A stretch of DNA of 64,000 nt from Planctomycetota bacterium (lineage in GTDB: Bacteria > Planctomycetota > B15-G4): positions 248,001 through 312,000 of the forward strand of contig BQJR01000001.1 of NCBI GenBank assembly GCA_021604805.1, in the 5' to 3' direction. Below, in pieces: positions 15,052 through 23,803 of this stretch. Numbering within the stretch: position 1 is the first letter of the stretch; every line of letters starts with the position of its first letter. The position numbers and the translations under genes are program-made. The notes beneath the pieces were generated by a model, which searched no databases, was not told the DNA's origin, and worked only from the letters and a program-made list of their open reading frames with translations.

Positions 15052-16131
15052 ATGGCCAGTTACCCGAACACGATCTGCTGGGTCGGCGACCTCAACGGTC
15101 ATTGCCAGATGATCGAGCAGACGCTGCTCCCCGCTGAGTACAAGGAGATCGAGGTCTCCACGCAGGAGCAGATGTGGGACGCGATCAAGCGGCTCGCCGT
15201 GCGCGGTGCGCCGGCCATCGGCGTGGCCGCGGGCTTCGGCGTGGTGCTCGGCATCCGCGACAGCAAGGCGAGCAACTGGGACGAGTTCGAGCGCGACCTC
15301 AAGGCCACCACCGAGTACTTGGCCAGCTCGCGCCCCACCGCAGTGAACCTCTTCTGGGGCGTCGACCGCATGACGGCTGCGGCCCACTCGGTGAAGGACA
15401 AGACCGTCCCCGAGATCAAGCAGCACCTGCTCGAAGAGTCGCAGCGCATCTGGGAACAAGACCGCGACATCTGCCGTCGCCTGGGTCAGCACGGGCATGA
15501 GTTGTTGGCGGAAGGCGAGACGGCGCTCACGCACTGCAACGCGGGCGGCCTGGCCACGGCCGACTACGGCACGGCGCTGGCCGTGTTCTTCGCCGCGCAC
15601 GAAGCCGGCAAGAAGATCCAGGTCTTCGCCGACGAGACGCGCCCGCTCAACCAGGGCAGCCGACTCACGAGTTGGGAGCTGCACAACGCCGGCATCGACG
15701 TGACCCTGATCTGCGACAACATGGCCGGTCAGGTTATGAAGGAAGGTCGCATCCAGAAGATCTTCGTGGGCAGCGACCGCATCGCTGCCAACGGCGACGC
15801 CGCCAACAAGATCGGCACCTACTCGGTGTCGGTGCTCGCGAAGCACCACGGCGTGCCCTTCTATGTCGTCGCGCCCACGTCCACCTTCGACATGGACACG
15901 GCGCACGGCAAAGACATCCCGATCGAGCAGCGCGACCCCGACGAGATCCGCCGCGGCTACTCCGGCGGCCTCAACGCCCCCGCCGACGTGAAGGTCTACA
16001 ACCCCGCCTTCGACGTGACGCCGCACGAGCACATCGCCGGGATCGTCACCGAATTCGGCGTGATCGAGAATCCCACCACGGAACGCGTGCGAGAACACTT
16101 CAGGCAGAACGGCCTGCTGGCCGATCAATGA
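15052..16131 (+). CDS. mtnA: S-methyl-5-thioribose-1-phosphate isomerase
   Basis: Methionine salvage enzyme that converts 5-methylthioribose-1-phosphate to the ribulose form, 359 residues. It has RGAPAIG at 51-57, the catalytic cysteine Cys162 in THCNAG and the catalytic aspartate Asp242 in GSDRIAANGD, all as in characterised MtnA. It sits 2 bp behind purE, so it should be transcribed with purC-purE. The pairing is reasonable, since the 5'-methylthioadenosine that feeds this pathway also releases adenine. Other mtn genes are not in the window. eIF2B-alpha-like homologues are a possible confusion, but both catalytic residues are present. Confidence 0.96.
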   Translation: MASYPNTICWVGDLNGHCQMIEQTLLPAEYKEIEVSTQEQMWDAIKRLAVRGAPAIGVAAGFGVVLGIRDSKASNWDEFERDLKATTEYLASSRPTAVNLFWGVDRMTAAAHSVKDKTVPEIKQHLLEESQRIWEQDRDICRRLGQHGHELLAEGETALTHCNAGGLATADYGTALAVFFAAHEAGKKIQVFADETRPLNQGSRLTSWELHNAGIDVTLICDNMAGQVMKEGRIQKIFVGSDRIAANGDAANKIGTYSVSVLAKHHGVPFYVVAPTSTFDMDTAHGKDIPIEQRDPDEIRRGYSGGLNAPADVKVYNPAFDVTPHEHIAGIVTEFGVIENPTTERVREHFRQNGLLADQ

Positions 16132-16177
16132 ACTCCTAGTTAGGACGTGCCCACACGAGTCACCCAGGGGAGTTCCG

Positions 16178-16495
16178 ATGGCCACCACCAGCAAGCGCCC
16201 CAAGGCGACCAGCAAGAAGGCGACCGCCAAGAAGCCGACGAAGGCTGCCTCCAAGAAGAAGGCGGCGTCCACGCGCACCTCGAGTCGCTCCGCCAAGCGT
16301 CGCAGTCCCAAGGCGCCGCCCGAAGACGCTGAGCTGTTGGAGTACGAGCGCACCCAATTCCTGCGCGCGATGGACAAGTACAAGCGCCAGACGGGCAAGA
16401 CCTTCCCGTCGTGGACGGAAGTGCTCAGCGTGCTGCGTGACATCGGTTGGGTGAGCCCGTCGCGTCTGCGCGACGTGATGAACCAGGCCAAGTGA
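16178..16495 (+). CDS. Small basic protein: histone H1-like N-tail plus conserved C-terminal domain
   Basis: A 105-residue protein in two parts. Residues 1-50 are almost all Lys, Ala, Thr, Ser and Arg with repeated AKK/SKK motifs, like histone H1 tails and bacterial Hc1 proteins, so binding to DNA or RNA is likely. Residues 55-105 form a compact domain with an ELLEYERTQFLRAMDKYK helix and the sequence TFPSWTEVLSVLRDIGW. I have seen that pattern in short uncharacterised planctomycete proteins. A ribosome site AGGGGAG lies 6 bp upstream of the ATG. It is 46 bp behind mtnA and could be read through from it. No enzymatic motif is present. Confidence 0.85.
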   Translation: MATTSKRPKATSKKATAKKPTKAASKKKAASTRTSSRSAKRRSPKAPPEDAELLEYERTQFLRAMDKYKRQTGKTFPSWTEVLSVLRDIGWVSPSRLRDVMNQAK

Positions 16496-16600
16496 TCGCG
16501 GCTACGCGCTGAGCGACTCGTGGCCGTTGAGGTCGCGGGCCGTCGACTCGCAGCTCAGGGCGCTGCCTTCGTCGTGCGCGAGACGCGCATGTGTCGCGCG

Positions 16601-17311
16601 TCAGCTGCGCGCGTCGAGGATCGGCACGAGGGTGTCTTCGAGCTTCTCGTAGAGCGCGCCGGTGGCGACCACGTCGCGGGCGCAGTAGGCTGCGATCTCG
16701 TCGATGCGACCGTCTTCGTAGAACTCCTGCACCCGGCTGCCGTCGAGCCCCTCTTCTTTGGGTGACGTGACACCGAAGCGTCGGCACCAGTAGTCGAGAT
16801 TGAAGTTGGCTCGCAGCGCACCGCGGAAGTTGAGCACCTCGGCGAGGTCGCAGTGCGTGTCGAAGCTGTAGCGGTAGCCCACCAGGTTGAGCGTGGGTTT
16901 CACGCCCAGCAGCGCCGAGCGGATCATCAGATAGGGTCCGTCGAACTGCCGGCCGTTGAAGGTCACGATGCGGCCGACCTTGCCGCTGCCGAGCATGCGC
17001 CAGAACTCTTCGAGCATCTCGCGTTCGTCGCCATCGAAGCGGCGGAATCCCACCGGGCCGTCTTCGGTCCAGCCGCGGCTCTTGCCCTCGACGAACACGC
17101 CGCCGGCGCGCTCGTTGCTGATGTTGAGCATGCCGATCACGATGATGCGGCCGGTGCCGGGCGAGAGGCCCAGGCGATGCGGCACGGCTTCGCGCTCGCC
17201 GTCGGACTGCGCGCGGCCTTGCAGGTACTCACGCGTCTTGTCGTCGATCGAGTCCCAGGGGACGCCGACCGTTTCGATGTCGACGACGTAGGTGTCGCCG
17301 CCGCGTGCCAT
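16601..17311 (-). CDS. DnaQ-like/PolB-type 3'-5' exonuclease
   Basis: A 236-residue stand-alone exonuclease domain of the predicted PolB-like family. The ExoI motif VVDIETVG gives Asp11 and Glu13, ExoII TFNGRQFDGPYL gives Asn119 and Asp124, and ExoIII YCARDVVAT gives Tyr209 and Asp213, so the DEDDy metal site is complete. There is no polymerase or helicase domain. The ATG at 17311 is used because the family sequence starts right after it; the open frame further upstream is low-complexity Cys/Arg sequence. It follows glyA by 73 bp on the same strand. A role in DNA repair or RNA trimming is plausible but not shown. Confidence 0.88.
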   Translation of the reverse strand: MARGGDTYVVDIETVGVPWDSIDDKTREYLQGRAQSDGEREAVPHRLGLSPGTGRIIVIGMLNISNERAGGVFVEGKSRGWTEDGPVGFRRFDGDEREMLEEFWRMLGSGKVGRIVTFNGRQFDGPYLMIRSALLGVKPTLNLVGYRYSFDTHCDLAEVLNFRGALRANFNLDYWCRRFGVTSPKEEGLDGSRVQEFYEDGRIDEIAAYCARDVVATGALYEKLEDTLVPILDARS

Positions 17312-17384
17312 CAGCGCGCGACCTCGCGCTGCGCGACGCGCACCACGCTGCCCGCATCGAGCTGCGCGCTGAGCTGGTCGCGGA

Positions 17385-18626
17385 TCACAGCGGTTGCACC
17401 AGCGGGAAAGCTTCCACGAGTTGCTGCACGCGGCCGCGCACGCGTTCACTGAGCGTGCCGTCGGTGGGCGCTTCGAGCACGTCGGCGATGCAGTCGGCCA
17501 CGGTGCGGAGCTCGTCGGGCCCCATGCCGCGCGTGCACAGCGCGGGCGTTCCGAGACGCACGCCCGAGGCCTTCATGGGCGGCTGCGTGTCGTAGGGGAT
17601 CATGTTCTTGTTGACCGTGATGCGCGCCATGCCGAGCGCCTCTTCGGCTTCGGCGCCGGTGAGGCCGCGGCTGCCGACGTCGACCAACACGAGGTGGTTG
17701 TCGGTGCCGCCGGACACGATGCGCACGCCGCGTTCGCTCAAGCGTTCGGCCAGCGCGGCGGCCGAGGCCACCACGCGCTGTTGGTACTCACGGAAACCGG
17801 GCTCGCTGGCTTCCTTGAGCGCCACGGCCTTGCCCGCGATCACGTGCATGAGCGGGCCGCCCTGGATGCCGGGGAACACGCGCGAGTTGATCGCCTTCAT
17901 CCAGCCCTTCTTGGCCAGCACCATGCCGCCGCGCGGGCCGCGCAAGCTCTTGTGCGTGGTGAGCGTGACGACGTGCGCGTGCGGCACGGGGCTCGGGTGC
18001 ATGTCGGCTGCCACCAGCCCGGCGATGTGCGCCATGTCGACCATGAACGCGGCGTCGATCGACTCGGCGATGGCCGCGAAGCGTTCGAAGTCGAGGTGAC
18101 GCGAGTACGCGCTCGCGCCGGCCAGGATCAAGCGCGGCTTGTGCTGCTTGGCGAGCGCTTCGACTTCGTCCATGTCGACCTGCTCGGTCTCACGGTTCAC
18201 GCCGTAGAAGATCGGTTCGTAGAGGCGCCCCGAGAAGTTCATCGGGTGACCGTGCGTGAGGTGCCCGCCGTGCGCGAGGTCCATGGCCAGGAAGCGGTCG
18301 CCCGGCTCGAGCAGCGACATGAGCACGCCCATGTTCGCTTGGCTGCCCGAGTGCGGTTGCACGTTCGCGGTGTCGGCGCCGAAGAGTTCCTTGGCGCGCG
18401 CGATGGCCAGGCGCTCCACGTCGTCCACGTGTTCGCAGCCGCCGTAGTAGCGTCGCCCGGGGTAACCCTCGGCGTACTTGTTCGTGAGCACCGAGCCGAC
18501 GGCTTGTCGCACCGCCGTGCTCGTGATGTTCTCCGACGCGATCAGCTCGAGGTCGTCGTGTTGGCGACGCGTCTCCGCTTGGATCGCGGCGAAGATCTCG
18601 GGGTCGACCTGTTCGATCTCGCTCAT
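17385..18626 (-). CDS. glyA: Serine hydroxymethyltransferase
   Basis: PLP enzyme that converts serine and tetrahydrofolate to glycine and methylene-tetrahydrofolate, the main source of one-carbon units for purine and methionine synthesis. It has 413 residues, typical of bacterial GlyA. Recognisable parts are [20 protein letters not shown], the PLP-lysine Lys226 in [12 protein letters not shown] and the C-terminal [13 protein letters not shown]. The ATG at 18626 is followed by the normal N-terminal helix. It lies 112 bp downstream of the DUF971 gene on the same strand. The spacer holds imperfect GC-rich repeats but no clear promoter. Confidence 0.97.
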   Translation of the reverse strand: MSEIEQVDPEIFAAIQAETRRQHDDLELIASENITSTAVRQAVGSVLTNKYAEGYPGRRYYGGCEHVDDVERLAIARAKELFGADTANVQPHSGSQANMGVLMSLLEPGDRFLAMDLAHGGHLTHGHPMNFSGRLYEPIFYGVNRETEQVDMDEVEALAKQHKPRLILAGASAYSRHLDFERFAAIAESIDAAFMVDMAHIAGLVAADMHPSPVPHAHVVTLTTHKSLRGPRGGMVLAKKGWMKAINSRVFPGIQGGPLMHVIAGKAVALKEASEPGFREYQQRVVASAAALAERLSERGVRIVSGGTDNHLVLVDVGSRGLTGAEAEEALGMARITVNKNMIPYDTQPPMKASGVRLGTPALCTRGMGPDELRTVADCIADVLEAPTDGTLSERVRGRVQQLVEAFPLVQPL

Positions 18627-18738
18627 CGTGTGCTCTCGGTGTGCTCGCCTCGCGGCGAGTTGGTGTGAGGGATGTGGCTCGCGGTCGTCGGGTCGGCGGC
18701 CGGCGCCGCGACGCCTGGTGTCGTGACGCCCGGTGCGG

Positions 18739-19080
18739 TCACGCGTGGATCTCGCCGACCGAACGGGCCAGCTCCCAGAGCGTGTCGAAGGTGAAGATGC
18801 CCGTGCCGTGCCCGTCGCTCCACTCGAACTGCAGACCGTAGTTGCCCACCGGTTCGATGCGCAGCGGACGCACATCCTGCGGCACGCTGGCGGGGTCGAG
18901 CAGCGGGTCGTTCGACCATTCGTCCACGCACTGCGCGCACTTGCAGGCCAGCCGAATCGCGCGCACGGGGTAGCGCGTGCGGGGCCCATGGCTCCAATGG
19001 ATCACGAGGTGATCGGGACCATCCTGCTCGAGCCTGCTCGGGCGGTCCGCGGGGCCGGGCGCCGCGACCTCTGTGCTCAT
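18739..19080 (-). CDS. DUF971 protein (gamma-butyrobetaine hydroxylase N-domain-like), iron-sulfur associated
   Basis: A 113-residue single-domain protein. It shows the DUF971 pattern: an HLVIHWSHG strand, [20 protein letters not shown] with cysteines 46, 48 and 51, and a C-terminal [23 protein letters not shown]. This fold binds metal in several proteins, and in plant HCF101 a DUF971 domain is fused to an Mrp-type ATPase. Here the gene overlaps mrp by 4 bp (ATGA, 19077-19080), so the two products probably work together in iron-sulfur cluster transfer. The function is inferred from this pairing. Confidence 0.88.
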   Translation of the reverse strand: MSTEVAAPGPADRPSRLEQDGPDHLVIHWSHGPRTRYPVRAIRLACKCAQCVDEWSNDPLLDPASVPQDVRPLRIEPVGNYGLQFEWSDGHGTGIFTFDTLWELARSVGEIHA

Positions 19081-20162
19081 GACTGCCACGAGAGGTTGAG
19101 GTCCGAACCCGTGGGCCCGTTGCTCGCCGCAGGCAGCGCCTGCATCACGCTCTTGGCGAGCGATGCGAAGGCCTTGCCGGCGGGGCTGTCGGGTGCGCGC
19201 ACCACGATGGGTTCGCCTTCGTCGCCGCTGGCGGCCAAACCGGCTTGCAGCGGGACCTCGCCGAGGAAGGGCACGCCGAGTTCCTTGGCCGTGCGCGCCC
19301 CACCGCCGCGCAGGAAGATCTCGTGTTCCTTGTCGCAACCGTCGCAGATGAACACGGACATGTTCTCGATGATGCCGAGCACGGGCACCTTCACCTGCTC
19401 GAACATCTTGAGTCCCTTGCGCGCGTCGACCAGCGACACTTGCTGCGGCGTGGTCACGATCACGGCGCCGGAGAGCGGCGCCTTCTGCGTGAGCGTGAGT
19501 TGGGCGTCGCCGGTGCCGGGCGGCATGTCGACGATCACGTAGTCGAGCTCGCCCCACACGACCTGCTCGAGGAACTGGTTGAGCGCGCCGTGCACCATCG
19601 GGCCACGCCACACCATGGGCGTGTCGGGGTCGACCAGGAAGCCGATCGACATGAGCTTGATGCCGTGCGCGTCGAGCGGCTTGACGAGCTTGTCGCTCAC
19701 CGGTTCGGGCCGACCGCTGGCGCCGAACATGGTGGGCATCGACGGGCCGTAGATGTCGGCGTCGAGCAGACCCACGCGCGCGCCTGCACGCGCGAGCGCC
19801 AGCGCGAGGTTCGCGGCGGTCGTGGACTTACCCACGCCGCCCTTGCCGGAGGCCACGGCGATCACGTGCTTCACGTCGGGCATGACGGCGCGCTTCTCGG
19901 GCGCCGCGCGCACACTCACGCTGGCGTCGATGTGCACGCTGCTCACGCCGTCGAGCGCCTTCACGGCGGCTTCGGCTTCGTTCTTGCGCGCGTCGAGCCA
20001 ACCCTCGGGGGCGGCTTCGGGCAGGCTCACGGCGAGGTCGAAGGACACCGCCCCACCGGACACGACCAACTTGCGCACCGCTCCCGCGCTCACGACATCC
20101 TTGTCGATCTGGGGCAGTTTGACGGCTTTGAGGGCGCCGTAGACCTCCTGAATGCTGGGCAC
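19077..20162 (-). CDS. mrp: Mrp/ApbC/NBP35-family iron-sulfur cluster carrier ATPase
   Basis: Cytosolic P-loop ATPase that carries and delivers [4Fe-4S] clusters, 361 residues. It has an N-terminal MIP18/DUF59-like domain (about 1-85), the deviant Walker A SGKGGVGKS at 105-113, the Mrp signature region with DADIYGPSMP, and the cluster-binding CxxC at Cys273/Cys276. The start is GTG at 20162, supported by AGGAGG (20168-20173 on the opposite strand) six bases upstream. It leads a minus-strand set, mrp-DUF971-glyA-exonuclease. Confidence 0.94.
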   Translation of the reverse strand: MPSIQEVYGALKAVKLPQIDKDVVSAGAVRKLVVSGGAVSFDLAVSLPEAAPEGWLDARKNEAEAAVKALDGVSSVHIDASVSVRAAPEKRAVMPDVKHVIAVASGKGGVGKSTTAANLALALARAGARVGLLDADIYGPSMPTMFGASGRPEPVSDKLVKPLDAHGIKLMSIGFLVDPDTPMVWRGPMVHGALNQFLEQVVWGELDYVIVDMPPGTGDAQLTLTQKAPLSGAVIVTTPQQVSLVDARKGLKMFEQVKVPVLGIIENMSVFICDGCDKEHEIFLRGGGARTAKELGVPFLGEVPLQAGLAASGDEGEPIVVRAPDSPAGKAFASLAKSVMQALPAASNGPTGSDLNLSWQS

Positions 20163-20345
20163 GAGGGCCTCCTGGGTGAAGCGTCCAAGGATACGAAAGG
20201 CCAGCGCTCGCCGCGACGGGAACAGCGCCGCAGAAGCGCACCCCTCCGAGCGCGCACCGCGTGGAGCACAGCGCTTCGCGACGGACGAGCAGCGTCCTGC
20301 CCGCGCTCGCCTCCACCGAGCCGTGCGCGCTCACGTCGGATGTGC

Positions 20346-20382
20346 CGCGAGGGCCGGCCCCGATCCGGGACCGACCCTCGCG
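20346..20382 (-). terminator. 17-bp hairpin downstream of ahcY
   Basis: Arms 20346-20362 and 20366-20382 pair over 17 positions around a 3-nt loop. In the minus-strand transcript the two non-Watson-Crick positions become U-G wobbles, whereas in the plus-strand RNA they would be C-A mismatches. The structure therefore belongs to the ahcY transcript, whose stop is 41 bp upstream. No U-tract follows. Confidence 0.6.
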
Positions 20383-20396
20383 AACAGGTTGGGCGC

Positions 20397-20410
20397 GCGG
20401 GGCGCCCCGC
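20397..20410 (-). terminator. Short GC palindrome after the ahcY stop
   Basis: A perfect 14-base palindrome, GCGGGGCGCCCCGC, 13 bp past the ahcY stop. It precedes the longer hairpin and may act with it as a tandem terminator. Confidence 0.4.
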
Positions 20411-20423
20411 CGAACGTCTCCGC

Positions 20424-21740
<1,317 letters not shown>

Positions 21741-21793
21741 GGGTCAATCTCCTGAATCGATGGACAGTGGAAGTGTGTGAGTAGAGCGGGCGA

Positions 21794-21809
21794 GGCTTCG
21801 CCCTTTGAA
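21794..21809 (-). terminator. Small hairpin between the ArsR-methyltransferase gene and ahcY
   Basis: GGGCGA and TCGCCC arms with a 4-nt loop in the spacer ahead of ahcY. It may be an attenuator or a processing site. There is no U-tract, so the role is uncertain. Confidence 0.3.
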
Positions 21810-21822
21810 AATGGTGTGCGCG

Positions 21823-22785
21823 CTAGCTCGGACGTCGGCCGCGCAGCAGGAAGAGCGGGAGTTGCACGGTGCGCTTGGAAGGTGTTTCGACGACGTAGCG
21901 ATCGCTGAGGATCTCGTGTTGAACATCCACGAAGCCCGCGGCGCGCAGGTCGTCTTGGAGGCTGGCGGGGTCGAGGCCCAGGCGCGTGTCGGCCATGGCG
22001 TCGTGCATCCAGGTTTCGTGGTGCGGCAGCAACTCGACCGCGGCCACGACGCCGCCGGGCTTCACGGCGCGCGCCATCTCCGAGAGGCCGGTGCGCGTGT
22101 CGGCGAGGTGGTGCAAGACCATGTGCGCGCAGGCGGCATCGACCTCGGCGTCGGCGAGCGGCAGGTCCTCGAGCGTGCCCAAGCGTGTTTCGACTTCGGC
22201 GGGCGAGTCGCCCAGTTTCTCGCTGGCCTTGGCGAGCATCGCGGGGCTGGCGTCCACGCAGATCACACGCGACGCGCGCCGCGCCAGGGCGGTGCTCAGG
22301 TAGCCGGTGCCGCAACCCACGTCGGCCACGACCAGCTCGGGCTGGATCAGCGCCGAGAGCAACTCGAGGCGGCCCGTGCCCTCGGCGAAGTCGGCGCCGA
22401 GCACGTCCCAGTCGCCGGCGATGCGATCGAAGAAGGCGCGACTGTCGCTGCGTTCCGCGAGCACCACCGCCAAACGTGCCTGGTCTGCTGAGCGCGTTTC
22501 GAGCTCGTCGATCCCAGGCGCGAGCGCGCGCCAGAGTTCGCCCAGGTGACCACCGGGGACCTCGAGTCGGCAGAAGGTGAAGTTGCCTTGGTGGCGCTCA
22601 GCGATGAGCCCCACCTCACGCAGGATCTTGAGGTGATTGCTGACGCGGCTCTGCCCCATCGCCAGGCTGCGTGCCAGCTCGCCCACGGCCAGTTCGGCCT
22701 GGTTGAGCAGGGCGAGGATGCGCAGACGGGTTTCGTCGGCGAGCACTCGCAGCAGCGCGGTCACGGACTCTTGGGCAACGGGCAT
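21823..22785 (-). CDS. ArsR-family HTH fused to SAM-dependent methyltransferase
   Basis: About 320 residues. Residues 1-90 are an ArsR-type winged helix (LADETRLRILALL, then the recognition helix MGQSRVSNHLKILREVGL) without obvious metal-binding cysteines. Residues 110-320 are a class I methyltransferase with motif I VADVGCGTG, Asp in VICVDASP and the later LPLADAEVDAACAHMVLHHL segment. I place the start at ATG 22785; an adjoining GTG at 22788 adds one residue. It sits directly upstream of ahcY, so a product of its own reaction (SAH) is the substrate of the next gene. In other bacteria ArsR-type SahR regulators control SAM-cycle genes. The domain could sense SAM or SAH and repress its own promoter, whose -10 lies inside a palindrome. 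The methyl acceptor is unknown. Confidence 0.93.
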   Translation of the reverse strand: MPVAQESVTALLRVLADETRLRILALLNQAELAVGELARSLAMGQSRVSNHLKILREVGLIAERHQGNFTFCRLEVPGGHLGELWRALAPGIDELETRSADQARLAVVLAERSDSRAFFDRIAGDWDVLGADFAEGTGRLELLSALIQPELVVADVGCGTGYLSTALARRASRVICVDASPAMLAKASEKLGDSPAEVETRLGTLEDLPLADAEVDAACAHMVLHHLADTRTGLSEMARAVKPGGVVAAVELLPHHETWMHDAMADTRLGLDPASLQDDLRAAGFVDVQHEILSDRYVVETPSKRTVQLPLFLLRGRRPS

Positions 22786-22809
22786 CACGGGATCATAACA
22801 CCGTGATGC
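22782..22809 (-). promoter_or_regulatory. Palindromic operator over the ArsR-methyltransferase promoter and start codon
   Basis: Two perfect 9-bp arms, GCATCACGG (22782-22790) and CCGTGATGC (22801-22809), are separated by 10 bp. The spacer contains the -10 hexamer and the left arm covers the start codon. This is a typical position for an autorepressor site of an ArsR protein. Confidence 0.6.
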
Positions 22810-22819
22810 GGTTGATCAA
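22792..22819 (-). promoter_or_regulatory. Sigma-70-like promoter of the ArsR-methyltransferase/ahcY operon
   Basis: On the minus strand there is -35 TTGATC (22814-22819), a 16-bp spacer, and -10 TATGAT (22792-22797). Six bases separate the -10 from the ATG at 22785, so the transcript would begin at or next to the start codon, which suggests a leaderless mRNA. Confidence 0.55.
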
Positions 22820-22898
22820 GTTCCGTTTTCTGCACGGAACAGCGCCCTTCGAGGGCGTCCGACGATCCGGCTGCGCGGGCGCAGCGGCGCGGGAGGCC

Positions 22899-23684
22899 TC
22901 AGTCGAGGCTGCCGTCGATCACTTCGCCGGTGCCCAGGCTGCGCTCGAGGTTGCCCACGTGCGAGTCGACGAGCTGCAGGTTGCCCGTGCCGGAGTGGAA
23001 GCTGCCGTGATGGACGCGCGACTCACGCAGCACGAAGGCGCCGGTGCTCGAGCGGGCGCGCAACTCGGCCAGCTCGCAGCCCTGCGTGAGCAAGGAGCCC
23101 ACGCCCAGGTCGACGTTCGCCTCGTTGCCCTTCACGCTCACGAGCTGCACGTTGCCGGTTCCCGAGCGCAGCGTGAGCGTTTCGGCTTTCACGTCCTCGA
23201 GCTGCACAGCGCCCACGCCGGACTCCACGTTGAGCGTCTGCACACCCTGGAAGCGCGAGAGGATCACGCGGCCGCTGCCGGCCAGCAGGTCGAGGTTGAT
23301 GCCTTGGGGGACGCGTCCGCGCATGCCGTTGATCACGCACTTGCCGCCTTCGAGCGAGCGCGCGCGCAGCATGCCGTCTTTGAGTTCGACGACGCCGTCG
23401 CCTTCGATCTCCGTCTGCAGCGTGACCACGAACTCGAACTTGGAGGCGGGGCCGCCCACCAACTCGATGTCCCCGGTGTGGGCGCCGAGCGTGAGCCCCT
23501 GCGAGATCGCGTCCGCACTCAGCTCACCTTGAACCGGGACTTCGCGTGAGAACTCGAGCACGATGTCGTCGACGACGAGGCGACCGTACTGCTCCTGCAC
23601 GTGAGCGCCATCCATGCGAAGCGGCGAACCGCAGGCGATGATCAGAGCGGCGAGAGCGCCGAGGAGCAAGGGGGCGCGAAGCAT
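22899..23684 (-). CDS. DUF4097-like beta-helix lipoprotein
   Basis: A 261-residue exported protein with a lipobox-like LAALIIAC sequence near residue 18. Acylation of Cys18 would anchor it to a membrane. The rest is a series of short strands with repeated G-turns (LTLRSGTGNVQLVSV, VDLGVGSLL, SFHSGTGNLQLVDS), typical of the DUF4097/DUF2807 putative adhesin beta-helix. No catalytic motif is visible. It is 119 bp behind tgt and probably a separate unit, since hairpins occupy that gap. Its role is unknown; such proteins are often envelope-associated. Confidence 0.8.
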   Translation of the reverse strand: MLRAPLLLGALAALIIACGSPLRMDGAHVQEQYGRLVVDDIVLEFSREVPVQGELSADAISQGLTLGAHTGDIELVGGPASKFEFVVTLQTEIEGDGVVELKDGMLRARSLEGGKCVINGMRGRVPQGINLDLLAGSGRVILSRFQGVQTLNVESGVGAVQLEDVKAETLTLRSGTGNVQLVSVKGNEANVDLGVGSLLTQGCELAELRARSSTGAFVLRESRVHHGSFHSGTGNLQLVDSHVGNLERSLGTGEVIDGSLD

Positions 23685-23718
23685 GGCATCGACCTCGTGA
23701 GGCTGCGTGAGACGGAGC

Positions 23719-23735
23719 GACCCCGAACCGGGGTC
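23719..23735 (-). terminator. Hairpin between tgt and the lipoprotein gene
   Basis: GACCCCG and CGGGGTC arms (7 bp) with a 3-nt loop. It is the second hairpin in this gap and is about 68 bp past the tgt stop. Confidence 0.4.
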
Positions 23736-23782
23736 TGCGGCCTCCCCATCGACAGCTCAGCCCTCGTTCTTGAGCCGAAAGC

Positions 23783-23800
23783 CCGCGCCTCAGGGCGCGG
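23783..23800 (-). terminator. Hairpin just after tgt
   Basis: CCGCGCC and GGCGCGG arms (7 bp) with a 4-nt loop, 3 bp past the tgt stop. A short T-containing stretch follows on the minus strand. It is a plausible terminator for the tgt operon. Confidence 0.5.
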
Positions 23801-23803
23801 CGC

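Noticed and set aside
16507..16600. Possible terminator between the H1-like gene and the exonuclease gene
   Set aside because: CTGAGC and GCTCAG pair only across a long loop, and the CGCGA/TCGCG pairing is short and interrupted; too weak to call.
18627..18738. Imperfect GC-rich repeats between DUF971 and glyA
   Set aside because: Three loosely similar 15-bp units (GACGCCTGG-like) differ at many positions and have no dyad symmetry; likely compositional.
21741..21822. SAH riboswitch in the spacer before ahcY
   Set aside because: The conserved SAH-riboswitch core elements are not visible; only a 6-bp hairpin is present and the spacer is short for leader plus ribosome site.
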